Positions 1 to 5,947 are shown, counted from the stretch's first letter. The stretch is DNA of 6,167 nucleotides from Anaerolineales bacterium (GCA_024643945.1 JAHELX010000381.1:1-6167); one strand, 5' to 3'. The notes: a model not told the origin generated them from the sequence alone. Numbers and translations are program-made.

Positions 1-483
1 TATCCCTTCGGGCTGCGGGGTACGAGTAAGCGCATGCCGCTGGTCGTCGTGGGTATGGCCTTTCTGTTCAATGTGGTCAACGGGTATTTCAATGGGAGGT
101 ATCTCTTTACGCTTTCGGGTGGCTATCCGGCCGGGTGGTTGGCCAACCCGCGCTTCGTGGCGGGCCTGGCGCTCTTTCTTGCGGGCTACATCATCAATCG
201 CCAGGCGGATCGCACGCTGCGCCGTCTTCGCCAGCCTGGCGAAGACGGGTACGTGATCCCTCAGGGTGGCCTGTATCGCTGGATTTCCTGCCCCAATTAC
301 CTGGGCGAGATCGTCGAGTGGATGGGGTGGGCACTGGCAACCTGGTCGCTGGCCGGCCTGGCCTTTGCGGTATGGACGGTGGCCAACCTGGCGCCCCGCG
401 CGCGAGCCCACCATCGCTGGTATCGGGAGCACTTCGCAGACTATCCGCCAGAGCGCAAGGCATTACTGCCGGGGCTGTGGTAG
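1..483 (+). CDS. Steroid 5-alpha-reductase-like (DUF1295) membrane protein, 5'-truncated
   Basis: The frame is open from base 1 (it reads YPFGLRGTSKR before the first ATG at 34), so the gene starts outside the window; 160 codons and a TAG stop are present. The protein resembles the C-terminal half of 3-oxo-5-alpha-steroid 4-dehydrogenase/DUF1295 proteins, which reduce C=C double bonds of lipid or steroid-like substrates with NADPH in the membrane. Visible support: hydrophobic helices (MPLVVVGMAFLFNVVNGY; a second around FVAGLALFLAGYII), the family-typical GGLYRWISCPNYLGEIVEW (compare the NPNYFGE-type motif in homologues), another helix (MGWALATWSLAGLAFAVW), and a conserved end with ARAHHRWYREHFADYPPERKALLP. 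The substrate cannot be told. The gene is GC-rich at third positions, unlike the cluster downstream. It is probably a chromosomal neighbour with no role in the downstream system. Confidence 0.9.
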   Translation, partial: YPFGLRGTSKRMPLVVVGMAFLFNVVNGYFNGRYLFTLSGGYPAGWLANPRFVAGLALFLAGYIINRQADRTLRRLRQPGEDGYVIPQGGLYRWISCPNYLGEIVEWMGWALATWSLAGLAFAVWTVANLAPRARAHHRWYREHFADYPPERKALLPGLW

Positions 484-504
484 CCACAAGACGTTTTTTA
501 TTTT
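475..504 (+). terminator. Weak candidate intrinsic terminator after the reductase gene
   Basis: TGTGG (476-480) can pair with CCACA (484-488) around the TAG stop codon as a 3-base loop, followed by TTTTTTATTTT at 494-504. The stem is only 5 bp and lies 5 bases from the T-tract, so this is weak, but it sits where a terminator is expected. Confidence 0.35.
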
Positions 505-506
505 GG

Positions 507-536
507 TTAGAATTAGTTAGGAATTATTAGAATTTG
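507..536 (+). repeat. Three 10-bp AT-rich direct repeats upstream of a promoter
   Basis: TTAGAATTAG (507-516), TTAGGAATTA (517-526) and TTAGAATTTG (527-536) follow each other with an exact 10-bp period, about one helical turn. They end 10 bases before the candidate -35 box at 547. The position fits an UP-like element, intrinsic curvature or a multimeric regulator site. No known operator is recognised. Confidence 0.5.
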
Positions 537-546
537 GCCCGAGTGA

Positions 547-575
547 TTGTCAGTCAGGGGCAGATATGATATACT
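547..575 (+). promoter_or_regulatory. Candidate sigma70 promoter P1
   Basis: TTGTCA (547-552, 5/6 to consensus) and TATACT (570-575, 5/6) are separated by an ideal 17 bases; the start would be near 582. It would give the GTPase gene a ~284-base leader. A caution: the -10 box adjoins or overlaps the upstream edge of the decayed coding remnant at 579-665. Confidence 0.5.
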
Positions 576-578
576 AAA

Positions 579-665
579 ATGCCGGAATGTAGATTATCGG
601 AAAACGCTCTCAAAGTCTTGAAGCGCACATTTGGACAAGTGGAACTAATACCCTGTCAACAGTGA
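579..665 (+). pseudogene. Remnant of the C-terminal tail of a lost gene (copy 1)
   Basis: The frame starting at 579 reads MPECRLSENALKVLKRTFGQ, then VELIPCQQ and a TGA at 663-665. It aligns with the genuine C-terminus of the membrane protein at 1981-3588 (PGCELSENTWRVLDSMFGQV): 12 of 21 residues and 40 of 63 bases are identical by hand count over 582-644. Homology may extend weakly upstream to about 561, where an in-frame TGA (567-569) breaks it. The remainder of the gene is not present. The initial ATG aligns with a Lys/Arg codon of the other copies, so it is not thought to be a true start. It lies in the GTPase leader and is probably a molecular fossil; a functional 28-residue leader peptide cannot be excluded. 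Confidence 0.65.
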
Positions 666-669
666 TTTG

Positions 670-686
670 ATCCCGCTTTGCGGGAT
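670..686. repeat. Perfect 7-bp hairpin with 3-base loop
   Basis: ATCCCGC (670-676), TTT, GCGGGAT (680-686). The stem is GC-rich and perfect. There is no U-tract after it on either strand, so an intrinsic terminator is not favoured; it may be an RNA leader stem or a piece of a dispersed repeat. Confidence 0.6.
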
Positions 687-750
687 TTGACGAGTACGAC
701 CAAGCGCTATGGGTGTCAAAATTACCTCCCAATTCCCCACCCACGGTCCC

Positions 751-774
751 CCCTCGGGGCCGCCCTCGGGGCAG
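751..774. repeat. 12-bp tandem duplication
   Basis: CCCTCGGGGCCG (751-762) is followed directly by CCCTCGGGGCAG (763-774), one mismatch in 12. Each unit contains the near-palindromic CCCTCGGGG. It is followed by, and overlaps, the perfect palindrome GCAGGCCTGC (771-780). Confidence 0.6.
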
Positions 775-809
775 GCCTGCACAGGGGAAAGGGGACCTAT
801 GGGTTAGTC

Positions 810-839
810 TTGACAGGGCGCTAGGTGCAGCCGAATAAC
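810..839 (+). promoter_or_regulatory. Candidate sigma70 promoter P2 with a perfect -35 box
   Basis: TTGACA (810-815, 6/6) is followed after 18 bases by AATAAC (834-839, 4/6). Initiation near 846 would leave a normal ~20-base leader containing the ribosome binding site of the GTPase gene. The -35 box is also the right arm of the inverted repeat ending at 818, so that repeat may supply the promoter. Confidence 0.35.
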
Positions 840-854
840 GAAAACCGACTCGAA

Positions 855-860
855 AGAGGA
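855..860 (+). promoter_or_regulatory. Ribosome binding site of the GTPase gene
   Basis: AGAGGA lies 5 bases before the ATG at 866, supporting that start over any upstream extension. Confidence 0.6.
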
Positions 861-865
861 CCATC

Positions 866-1852
866 ATGCTTTGTCCATTCTGCCTGGCCGACGTGAGGTT
901 CAAGCAGGAGAAATTGGCCGGTAATCCGGCCTCTGTCCACCTCTGCCCCATTTGCAATGAGCAGGTGCCAGCTTTGTATGCCCAGGATTACCGCAGGTAT
1001 CCGCCGGTGGTCATCAGCGCTATCGGCTTTCGCCAGCACGGCAAGACCGTCTACTTTGCCTCCCTCTTCTACACCCTAAAAAAACTGACCCTGGCCCGCG
1101 ATTGGCCGGAGTTTTTCACCATGGGTCTCGACGAGGATAGCCTCGATACGGTCTATGGCAACGCCAGGATGTTGGAAAAGGGAGCATTGCCGGACTCCAC
1201 GCCCAAAAACTTTCCCCGGCCAACGATGGTCCGCGCCGAGGGAATCCCGATGCAACCCAACTGTACGCTGCTATTCTTTGACACGGGCGGGGAGTCATTT
1301 GAAAAGCCCACGCAACTGGTCCAGTTTGCCGGTTTTGTGCGGCGGGCCAAGGCTGCTATGCTCCTAATCAGCATCCCTGACCTGGAAGACCCCCGGGCTG
1401 AGGTGCAACAACTCCTCAACACCTATGTGGTCGGCCTGAGAGAACTTGGAGGCCGAACGCAGTCCCAGCACCTGATCGTGGTCTATACCAAAGCTGACCA
1501 ATTGTCCACTTGCCTTACGGGCCAGTGGGAGGATTTGCGCACCTACCTTATTCAGGGTTCTGTGGAAGCCCTGGCCCAGCCCGATGGGTACATGCAGCGT
1601 ATGCACGACATCTCTGCCCGGCTCCACGAGTTCACCGAAAGGGAGCTGCATGCCCACGAGTTTATAAACGCTGCCGAGGCCAATTTCAAAAGTATCAGCT
1701 TTTCCATCATTTCGGCATTGGGCGCCGGGCCTCTGGGTGCGCGATTGCCGGTTGCCATTGTTCCCCGCCGTATTCTCGACCCAATACTGTGGGTCATGGA
1801 GAAGTCCTTTGCCGGCCGCGGACGGGTTTGGCGCACATGGCGGAGACGGTGA
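866..1852 (+). CDS. Zinc-ribbon P-loop GTPase, Double-GTPase 2-like
   Basis: A 328-residue protein with an N-terminal zinc ribbon (CPFC at residues 3-6, CPIC at 27-30) followed by a GTPase-type P-loop domain. Visible motifs: Walker A/G1 GFRQHGKT (54-61); G3 DTGG (139-142) after the hydrophobic strand TLLFF; strand AAMLLISI (163-170); G4 TKAD (208-211) after LIVVY; and a G5-like SAL (283-285). The TKAD motif implies guanine specificity. The C-terminal RRILDPILWVME (301-312) and basic tail also fit the bacterial family I know as Double-GTPase 2, found in predicted GTP-dependent conflict systems; the family assignment is from memory of its architecture. There is no membrane segment, so it is likely cytosolic. 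It is the first gene of the cluster, and a GAP1-like partner is encoded at 4269. It likely acts as the GTP-driven switch. Nucleotide-binding fold: high certainty; biological role: inferred. Confidence 0.85.
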   Translation: MLCPFCLADVRFKQEKLAGNPASVHLCPICNEQVPALYAQDYRRYPPVVISAIGFRQHGKTVYFASLFYTLKKLTLARDWPEFFTMGLDEDSLDTVYGNARMLEKGALPDSTPKNFPRPTMVRAEGIPMQPNCTLLFFDTGGESFEKPTQLVQFAGFVRRAKAAMLLISIPDLEDPRAEVQQLLNTYVVGLRELGGRTQSQHLIVVYTKADQLSTCLTGQWEDLRTYLIQGSVEALAQPDGYMQRMHDISARLHEFTERELHAHEFINAAEANFKSISFSIISALGAGPLGARLPVAIVPRRILDPILWVMEKSFAGRGRVWRTWRRR

Positions 1853-1884
1853 GGCCATGAAACAACCACTTGGCGTCATCTTCG

Positions 1885-1991
1885 TATCGAGAACCTCTCT
1901 ATAAGCAGATGCCTTGCTTTATCCGTCCCGAGTGCCGGCTATCAGAAATACGTTGTGGGTTTTGGATAGCAGGTTTGGACATGTGGAGTGA
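1885..1991 (+). pseudogene. Decayed 3' end of a lost paralogous gene (copy 2)
   Basis: The frame at 1885 reads YREPLYKQMPCFIRPECRLSE (to 1947), matching YRKPRYQQMPCIVKPGCELSE at the end of the membrane protein: 13 of 21 residues and 40 of 63 bases by hand count. Past 1947 the frame is off by one base. Restoring one base gives S-E-N-TLWVLDSRFGHVE and a TGA at 1989-1991, matching SENTWRVLDSMFGQVG; a 41-base stretch here is ~31/41 identical to the intact copy. Only the tail is left, directly after the GTPase gene. A short ORF at 1857-1904 (MKQPLGVIFVSRTSL), 4 bases after the GTPase stop and in another frame, could be the start of the same lost gene joined to its end by a deletion; this is weaker. 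An open frame runs through this region into the membrane protein gene, which is why a TTG start at 1870 would look possible. Confidence 0.75.
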
Positions 1992-3588
1992 GTGGGTGAC
2001 ACGGTTAATGCAGGATGCGGCTTTACAGAAAGATCATAGCAGTCAGCCATCCCCGGTTAGTGGTCGCGCCCAAGACTGGCAGAATGTTCTGTGGCGCGAG
2101 TGGCGCAACTGCGAGGATGAAGAATATGCAGGGCACCTATTTAAACTCGTAGCTGATGAGCTGTCACTCGACTGGCGAATGACGACTCTCATAACCCTGC
2201 TCGGCACGCTGGCTGGCGCAGTAGGCGGGTTGTTGGTGGGATTCGTTGATATGGCCTGGGTTACCTGGAGTAAATCTGGGCAGGACGCGACAAGTTGGAC
2301 AGTGTTACTCATCTGCACAGGGGCAGGCAGCCTGGTGGGTGGCATCATTGGCGTGATGGCTCCCATGCGACTGCGGGCATATCATACTTGGCGTGTGTTG
2401 TTTTTCAGGCTGCGGGTCGGACTGGCCGTTGGGCTGATATCCTTGTTGTTGGGCGGTCCGATTGCTGGCCTGGTAGGGGGTCTCATTGCCGGTTGGGCGT
2501 CTGTGCCCATTGCCAAATGGCGAGGCTTTGACCCGTCGCATTTTGATCCTTTGCGCATTGGATTGGTCCTTGGATTGATCGCCGGATTAATAACCGAATT
2601 GGTCTATGGGGGATGGGCAGGGGTGGCCATAGGCGTGTTTGTTGGATTCGTTTCCTGGCCGGCTCTGGCATTCATTGTAGCGGCGCATGGGCCGGGCGGA
2701 AAGATAGGTGCCTTGTTTGATGCGTGGCGTAGGGAGGTGAGCGAGGGCCAGCAACCGATCCCCCTCATCGAGCAATTCATACAGCACCGGCATCGTCACT
2801 GGTATTTTTGGTGGCGGGAACAGCCTGTAAGGGTGGAAGTAGAAAAAGCTTTATGGGAAGCTCGCGCTGCTCATGGTTGGGCCCGAGGGGTCTGGACCCG
2901 GCCCCTACACCGCCTGGAGGAGCGGCAGCAGGGGCCAGAGGCACCCGACCAACTCATCGACGACCTGCAAAACGAGGACTGGGTTGAGCGCTTCACTGCG
3001 CGTCACACGCTGATTGCGTTGGGCGGGAAGGCTGTGCAGCCACTGCAATCGCTGGTGGAGGACCAAACGGATTCATTAGGTAGGTTGGCAGTCACGGTGC
3101 TAAAGGAAATCGGGTTCGAAACCACAACACGATGGGTGGGAAATGCTTCCACATCGCTGTGTTTGCAATGTCTGGCACGCTGCTGTGCCCACCGGGCTCA
3201 CCTGCCATGGCAGCCTGACGTAACTTATTACGGTTGCCGGATCTGCCACCAGAGTCAAGCGTTTATCCATTGCCCGCAGGGGGTAGTGGTTGTGCTGGAT
3301 ACCGCCTGGACCGGCATGCAAGAACAACAGAATGGCCTCTTGCGGGTCAATTGGTTAACACGCCGCGCTCTGTTTGACTTTGACCGGGTAGAAATCATCC
3401 TGGCCACCGACGAAGATGTGGAGCGCTTCGCAATCCAGGTCGGCAACGACACCGATCCCTATAGAAAACCACGCTATCAACAAATGCCATGTATCGTCAA
3501 GCCGGGGTGCGAATTGTCGGAAAATACCTGGCGAGTTTTGGACAGCATGTTTGGACAGGTAGGACGTACGACCGCCATCAAGGCGTAA
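1981..3588 (+). CDS. Multi-pass membrane protein with HEAT-like and Cys-rich C-terminal domains
   Basis: From ATG 1981 the protein has 535 residues. A soluble N-terminus (1-66) with Trp- and acid-rich WQNVLWREWRNCEDEEYAGH is followed by strongly hydrophobic Gly-rich segments at about 68-90, 107-127, 145-174, 191-208 and 211-234, then a basic loop. A HEAT-like unit spans about 322-380 (DDLQNEDWVERFTARHTLIA, then GKAVQPLQSLV). The C-terminal domain (about 383-526) has zinc-ribbon-like Cys pairs C394/C397 and C419/C422, a strand VVVVLD, DFDRVEIILATDEDVERF (466-483), and a conserved tail QMPCIVKPGCELSEN. No characterised family is recognised. A TTG at 1870 would add 37 residues, but those come from the upstream remnant, so I reject it. 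ATG 1981 overlaps the remnant's stop; ATG 2008 is an equally reasonable start. The downstream gene starts 4 bases after its stop, implying co-transcription. It probably anchors the system to, or acts on, the membrane. Confidence 0.8.
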   Translation: MWSEWVTRLMQDAALQKDHSSQPSPVSGRAQDWQNVLWREWRNCEDEEYAGHLFKLVADELSLDWRMTTLITLLGTLAGAVGGLLVGFVDMAWVTWSKSGQDATSWTVLLICTGAGSLVGGIIGVMAPMRLRAYHTWRVLFFRLRVGLAVGLISLLLGGPIAGLVGGLIAGWASVPIAKWRGFDPSHFDPLRIGLVLGLIAGLITELVYGGWAGVAIGVFVGFVSWPALAFIVAAHGPGGKIGALFDAWRREVSEGQQPIPLIEQFIQHRHRHWYFWWREQPVRVEVEKALWEARAAHGWARGVWTRPLHRLEERQQGPEAPDQLIDDLQNEDWVERFTARHTLIALGGKAVQPLQSLVEDQTDSLGRLAVTVLKEIGFETTTRWVGNASTSLCLQCLARCCAHRAHLPWQPDVTYYGCRICHQSQAFIHCPQGVVVVLDTAWTGMQEQQNGLLRVNWLTRRALFDFDRVEIILATDEDVERFAIQVGNDTDPYRKPRYQQMPCIVKPGCELSENTWRVLDSMFGQVGRTTAIKA

Positions 3589-3592
3589 ACCC

Positions 3593-4246
3593 ATGCTCAT
3601 ATCCTTTGATCGAACGAAATTCCCCCTTTTCGCCATGGAGGGGATAGGTATTGAAATACACCTGCTGCCGGTAACCAAATGGCAGTTTGAGCAGTACGTC
3701 GTGGAGTCTGGCTGGGTGGCCAGGCCTGGCTATAAGAAAATGCTGGCTTTGAATCCTGGAGTCTCGCCGGAGCAGTTTACGGCTGACGAGCGAGAACGGC
3801 TCTTTGTCACCGGTGTTCTACCCGAAGAAGCGCAGGCGTTCGCCCGCTGGTTGGGGCAAGGCTTTGAGTTGCCTACAGTTGAGGAGTGGCGCGCCGTTTA
3901 TGCCACTTTAAGGCGGACACCTCTACCCAGGTATGATTTGCCATCCGAAGTGATCGAAGGGACGGCCGGCATTATCTTGAACGAACTCTCGGTTCAACTT
4001 AACGCTCGTTCTATGTTGGATTTGACCTTGATGGGCGGGGGGCTAGTCGAGTGGGTGCGACAGGCGGAGAGCTGGGTCGGATTGGGGGCGCCGCGCCCCC
4101 AGTTTCATCCGAACCTGTGGAACCCGCTCGACCATGAGGTCAGACCCATCCGGCTCGACGAGCGCCTGCCTTACTTCGGGTTTCGGCTGGTGCGGCGCGG
4201 CGAGTGGTATTTGGCTGATAGAGGGAATGCGAGATTCATTTATTGA
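3593..4246 (+). CDS. FGE-sulfatase-fold protein, predicted non-catalytic
   Basis: A 217-residue protein with the landmarks of the formylglycine-generating-enzyme/SUMF1 (C-type-lectin-like) fold in order: PVTKWQFEQYV (26-36; compare PVTNAQ(Y/F)..FV), EEAQAFARWL (78-87) then FELPTVEEW (91-99; compare LPTEAEWE), MGGGLVEWV (147-155; compare SGNVWEW) and the terminal FGFRLVR (195-201). True FGEs oxidise a sulfatase cysteine using an active-site cysteine pair; this protein contains no cysteine at all, and no sulfatase is nearby. A ligand- or peptide-binding role is therefore more likely, as proposed for such domains in bacterial conflict systems and seen in diversity-generating-retroelement target proteins. 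The usual N-terminal GGxFxMG-type start is missing and the protein is short. There is no signal peptide. It begins 4 bases after the membrane protein stop and is followed 22 bases later by the GAP1-like gene. Confidence 0.8.
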   Translation: MLISFDRTKFPLFAMEGIGIEIHLLPVTKWQFEQYVVESGWVARPGYKKMLALNPGVSPEQFTADERERLFVTGVLPEEAQAFARWLGQGFELPTVEEWRAVYATLRRTPLPRYDLPSEVIEGTAGIILNELSVQLNARSMLDLTLMGGGLVEWVRQAESWVGLGAPRPQFHPNLWNPLDHEVRPIRLDERLPYFGFRLVRRGEWYLADRGNARFIY

Positions 4247-4254
4247 ATGGCCCC

Positions 4255-4259
4255 GGGAG
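4255..4259 (+). promoter_or_regulatory. Ribosome binding site of the GAP1-like gene
   Basis: GGGAG, 9 bases before the ATG at 4269, supports that start. Confidence 0.5.
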
Positions 4260-4268
4260 CTGTAAACC

Positions 4269-5921
4269 ATGATCCCAGTTCAAGCCTGGCAGCACATCTA
4301 CAGCAACGTAGAGAAAGCGCAGTCGCCCAAGAGACGGGGGGGCTTTCAGACGCTTTTCTACACCACCTCCGGCTTGACAGAGGCTGAGGTATCAGAGATG
4401 GAGAGTCGCTTACTCTATTTTCCATCCGACGTGGAGCCGGTCAAGCATCTCTTTTTCACCATCTCAACCGGCAAGGGCGTGGTAGCCCAAATTGTAGCTT
4501 TGCCGGAGCCGGACCAATTTGGCCGGAAGGGACGCTACCTGGCCCACAGCCTGGTATTCGCCCCGGAGGGGCTGGCCCAATTTGAGGCCGATCCCTTCCG
4601 TGTATTTCGCAGATTTTCATTCATCACTACCGTCGCCGAGGCCTTAGCTCAGGGTGACTTCCGGACGGGTGACATCCCAGCCGTCTGGCTGGAGTTGCTC
4701 CCGGCCCCGGCGCGCAACGTTCAGGCGGCGCGCCGTTGGTCAGTGCCGGAGCTCAAAAAGCTGGCCCTGCTGGCTTTGCGGGCCGATCAGCAGGCCCGCG
4801 AGCGTGAAGCCATCACCTTTGCCGGAAGTCCGCAGCAGATTGAGGACGCCCTTGAAGCGAGTTTTCTGGTTGTACCGACCTCCTTTCGTCTGCGCTGTTC
4901 CTTTGATACCTACTTTTACCACTGCAATCTGGTGGCAACCTATTATTGGGCCATTGGCTTGCCAGAGCCGCCGGTCGGCATTAAGTTTGCCCTGGTAGAT
5001 GGAAAATCGCGGCAAGTGCAGGGTGCTGTCCCCAGTCACCCCGAAACGGCGTACGAGCGCTGGGCACTGACGGCTATCGAAGCCAGGCAATTGGATGAGA
5101 TTGTCCATAGACGGAATAACGCGTTTGCCGTAGCCGAGTGGCTGGACGGTCGAGCGTATGACCTTTCGTCTCTGGAAGAAGCATCGCCTGAACTTATTGC
5201 CTCTGTTTTTAAGGCCAATCCCCAGCCGGTGCAGGCCTCACTCCGCAGCCGGGTGGGCGAACAGTTGCCATCTGCGCTGGTTGAGCGCGTAGCTGAGCAT
5301 ATCTATAGGCAAACGGAAGGGGTTGTCCTCTTCCGGCAATTGCGGCAGGGCTTTGGATTAGCCCAATTACTGGACGGGTTGTACGCGAGTTATGCAGCCC
5401 AGAATTTTGAGGAACCGTCGCAAGAGGAAGTCAAGGCACTGGGGTCGATGTTGAGGAAGGTCGACCACCAGTTGCTTCGCCTGTTTTGGTCCTCCTGGCA
5501 CGATCCACACAAACAACTGCCCAAGGAACTTGAGCGGGTGGGCGAAGCCGAGTATCGCCAATTTGCGGAAATTGCTCTGCGTCTGGAATCGCTCGACCCA
5601 TTCAGCTTGCTCATACCGGGCCGTGGAGACGCCTTTCTTGACCTGTATCTTGCTTCCGGGGTCGATGATTTAGTTGATCTGGTCAAGGCGTTGATAAAAG
5701 TCGAGGAGACGGCTTGCCTGTCACGCCTGGCGGACTATGTACCAAAGTTGTCACGCAAAGCCTTGAAACAACTAGCCAGGCTCATTGCCAGGCAGGCCGA
5801 TACACCAGAGCCGTTCCGATCGGCAGTTGAAGCGGCCAGTGCTGCCTCGCCACCCAGGAAGGGGATCAGGAGAATGTTGCGGACCTTTCGGCGTCGCGTG
5901 CCAGGTAGAGAGCAGAAGTAA
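4269..5921 (+). CDS. GTPase-associated protein 1 (GAP1)-like protein
   Basis: A 550-residue soluble protein. The N-terminal ~140 residues match the pattern of GAP1 N-terminal domains: an opening AWQHIYSN (6-13), GGFQTLFYTTSGLTEAEVSE (24-43), a strand VKHLFFTIS (58-66), and GRYLAHSLVF (88-97), comparable with the '(G)R.(G)..(A)H.LV' motif of the family. A middle domain follows with FLVVPTSFRLRCSFDTYFYH (199-218), like the 'LP...R..lSFdT' segment of the GAP1 middle domain. The remainder (about 300-525) is helix-rich, and the end is basic (RRMLRTFRRRVPGREQK). GAP1 proteins are encoded next to Double-GTPase-type GTPases and are predicted to regulate or partner them; the GTPase at 866 fits. No catalytic motif, membrane segment or nucleotide-binding motif is seen. 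The family call rests on remembered motifs and the neighbourhood; a profile search would settle it. Confidence 0.7.
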   Translation: MIPVQAWQHIYSNVEKAQSPKRRGGFQTLFYTTSGLTEAEVSEMESRLLYFPSDVEPVKHLFFTISTGKGVVAQIVALPEPDQFGRKGRYLAHSLVFAPEGLAQFEADPFRVFRRFSFITTVAEALAQGDFRTGDIPAVWLELLPAPARNVQAARRWSVPELKKLALLALRADQQAREREAITFAGSPQQIEDALEASFLVVPTSFRLRCSFDTYFYHCNLVATYYWAIGLPEPPVGIKFALVDGKSRQVQGAVPSHPETAYERWALTAIEARQLDEIVHRRNNAFAVAEWLDGRAYDLSSLEEASPELIASVFKANPQPVQASLRSRVGEQLPSALVERVAEHIYRQTEGVVLFRQLRQGFGLAQLLDGLYASYAAQNFEEPSQEEVKALGSMLRKVDHQLLRLFWSSWHDPHKQLPKELERVGEAEYRQFAEIALRLESLDPFSLLIPGRGDAFLDLYLASGVDDLVDLVKALIKVEETACLSRLADYVPKLSRKALKQLARLIARQADTPEPFRSAVEAASAASPPRKGIRRMLRTFRRRVPGREQK

Positions 5922-5947
5922 CAAGTGTCAGTGGTAGTTTACGCCAT

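Larger units (their letters stand above)
651..818. repeat. Inverted-repeat-bounded non-coding block, possible small palindromic/MITE-like element
   Basis: The perfect 9-bp pair CCCTGTCAA (651-659) and TTGACAGGG (810-818) bounds a 168-base stretch with no plausible gene. Inside are a hairpin (670-686), a repeated CTATGGGT (707-714 and 797-804), a C-rich tract (728-753), a 12-bp tandem duplication (751-774) and the palindrome GCAGGCCTGC (771-780). No transposase and no target-site duplication are visible, so calling it a mobile element is speculative; it could instead be a dispersed intergenic repeat. Confidence 0.4.

Noticed and set aside
670..686. Hairpin as an intrinsic terminator
   Set aside because: The perfect stem has no T-tract following it on either strand.
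651..818. Complete insertion sequence or CRISPR array
   Set aside because: There is no transposase frame, no target duplication next to the inverted repeats, and no regularly spaced identical repeats.
610..957. Minus-strand open frame of 115 codons across the leader and the GTPase start
   Set aside because: It crosses the repeat block and the antisense of a clear zinc-ribbon coding region, and shows no recognisable domain.
1364..1879. Minus-strand open frame of 171 codons
   Set aside because: It is antisense to the motif-bearing GTPase gene (TKAD, SAL and C-terminal region), an expected shadow of GC-rich coding sequence.
1870..1980. TTG-initiated 37-residue N-terminal extension of the membrane protein
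   Set aside because: The extra residues match the C-terminal tail of the same protein, not an N-terminus, and one restored base turns them into a tail ending in its own stop. ATG 1981 or 2008 is preferred.
3593..4246. Active formylglycine-generating enzyme
   Set aside because: No cysteine is present and no sulfatase gene is near, so the catalytic role is not supported.
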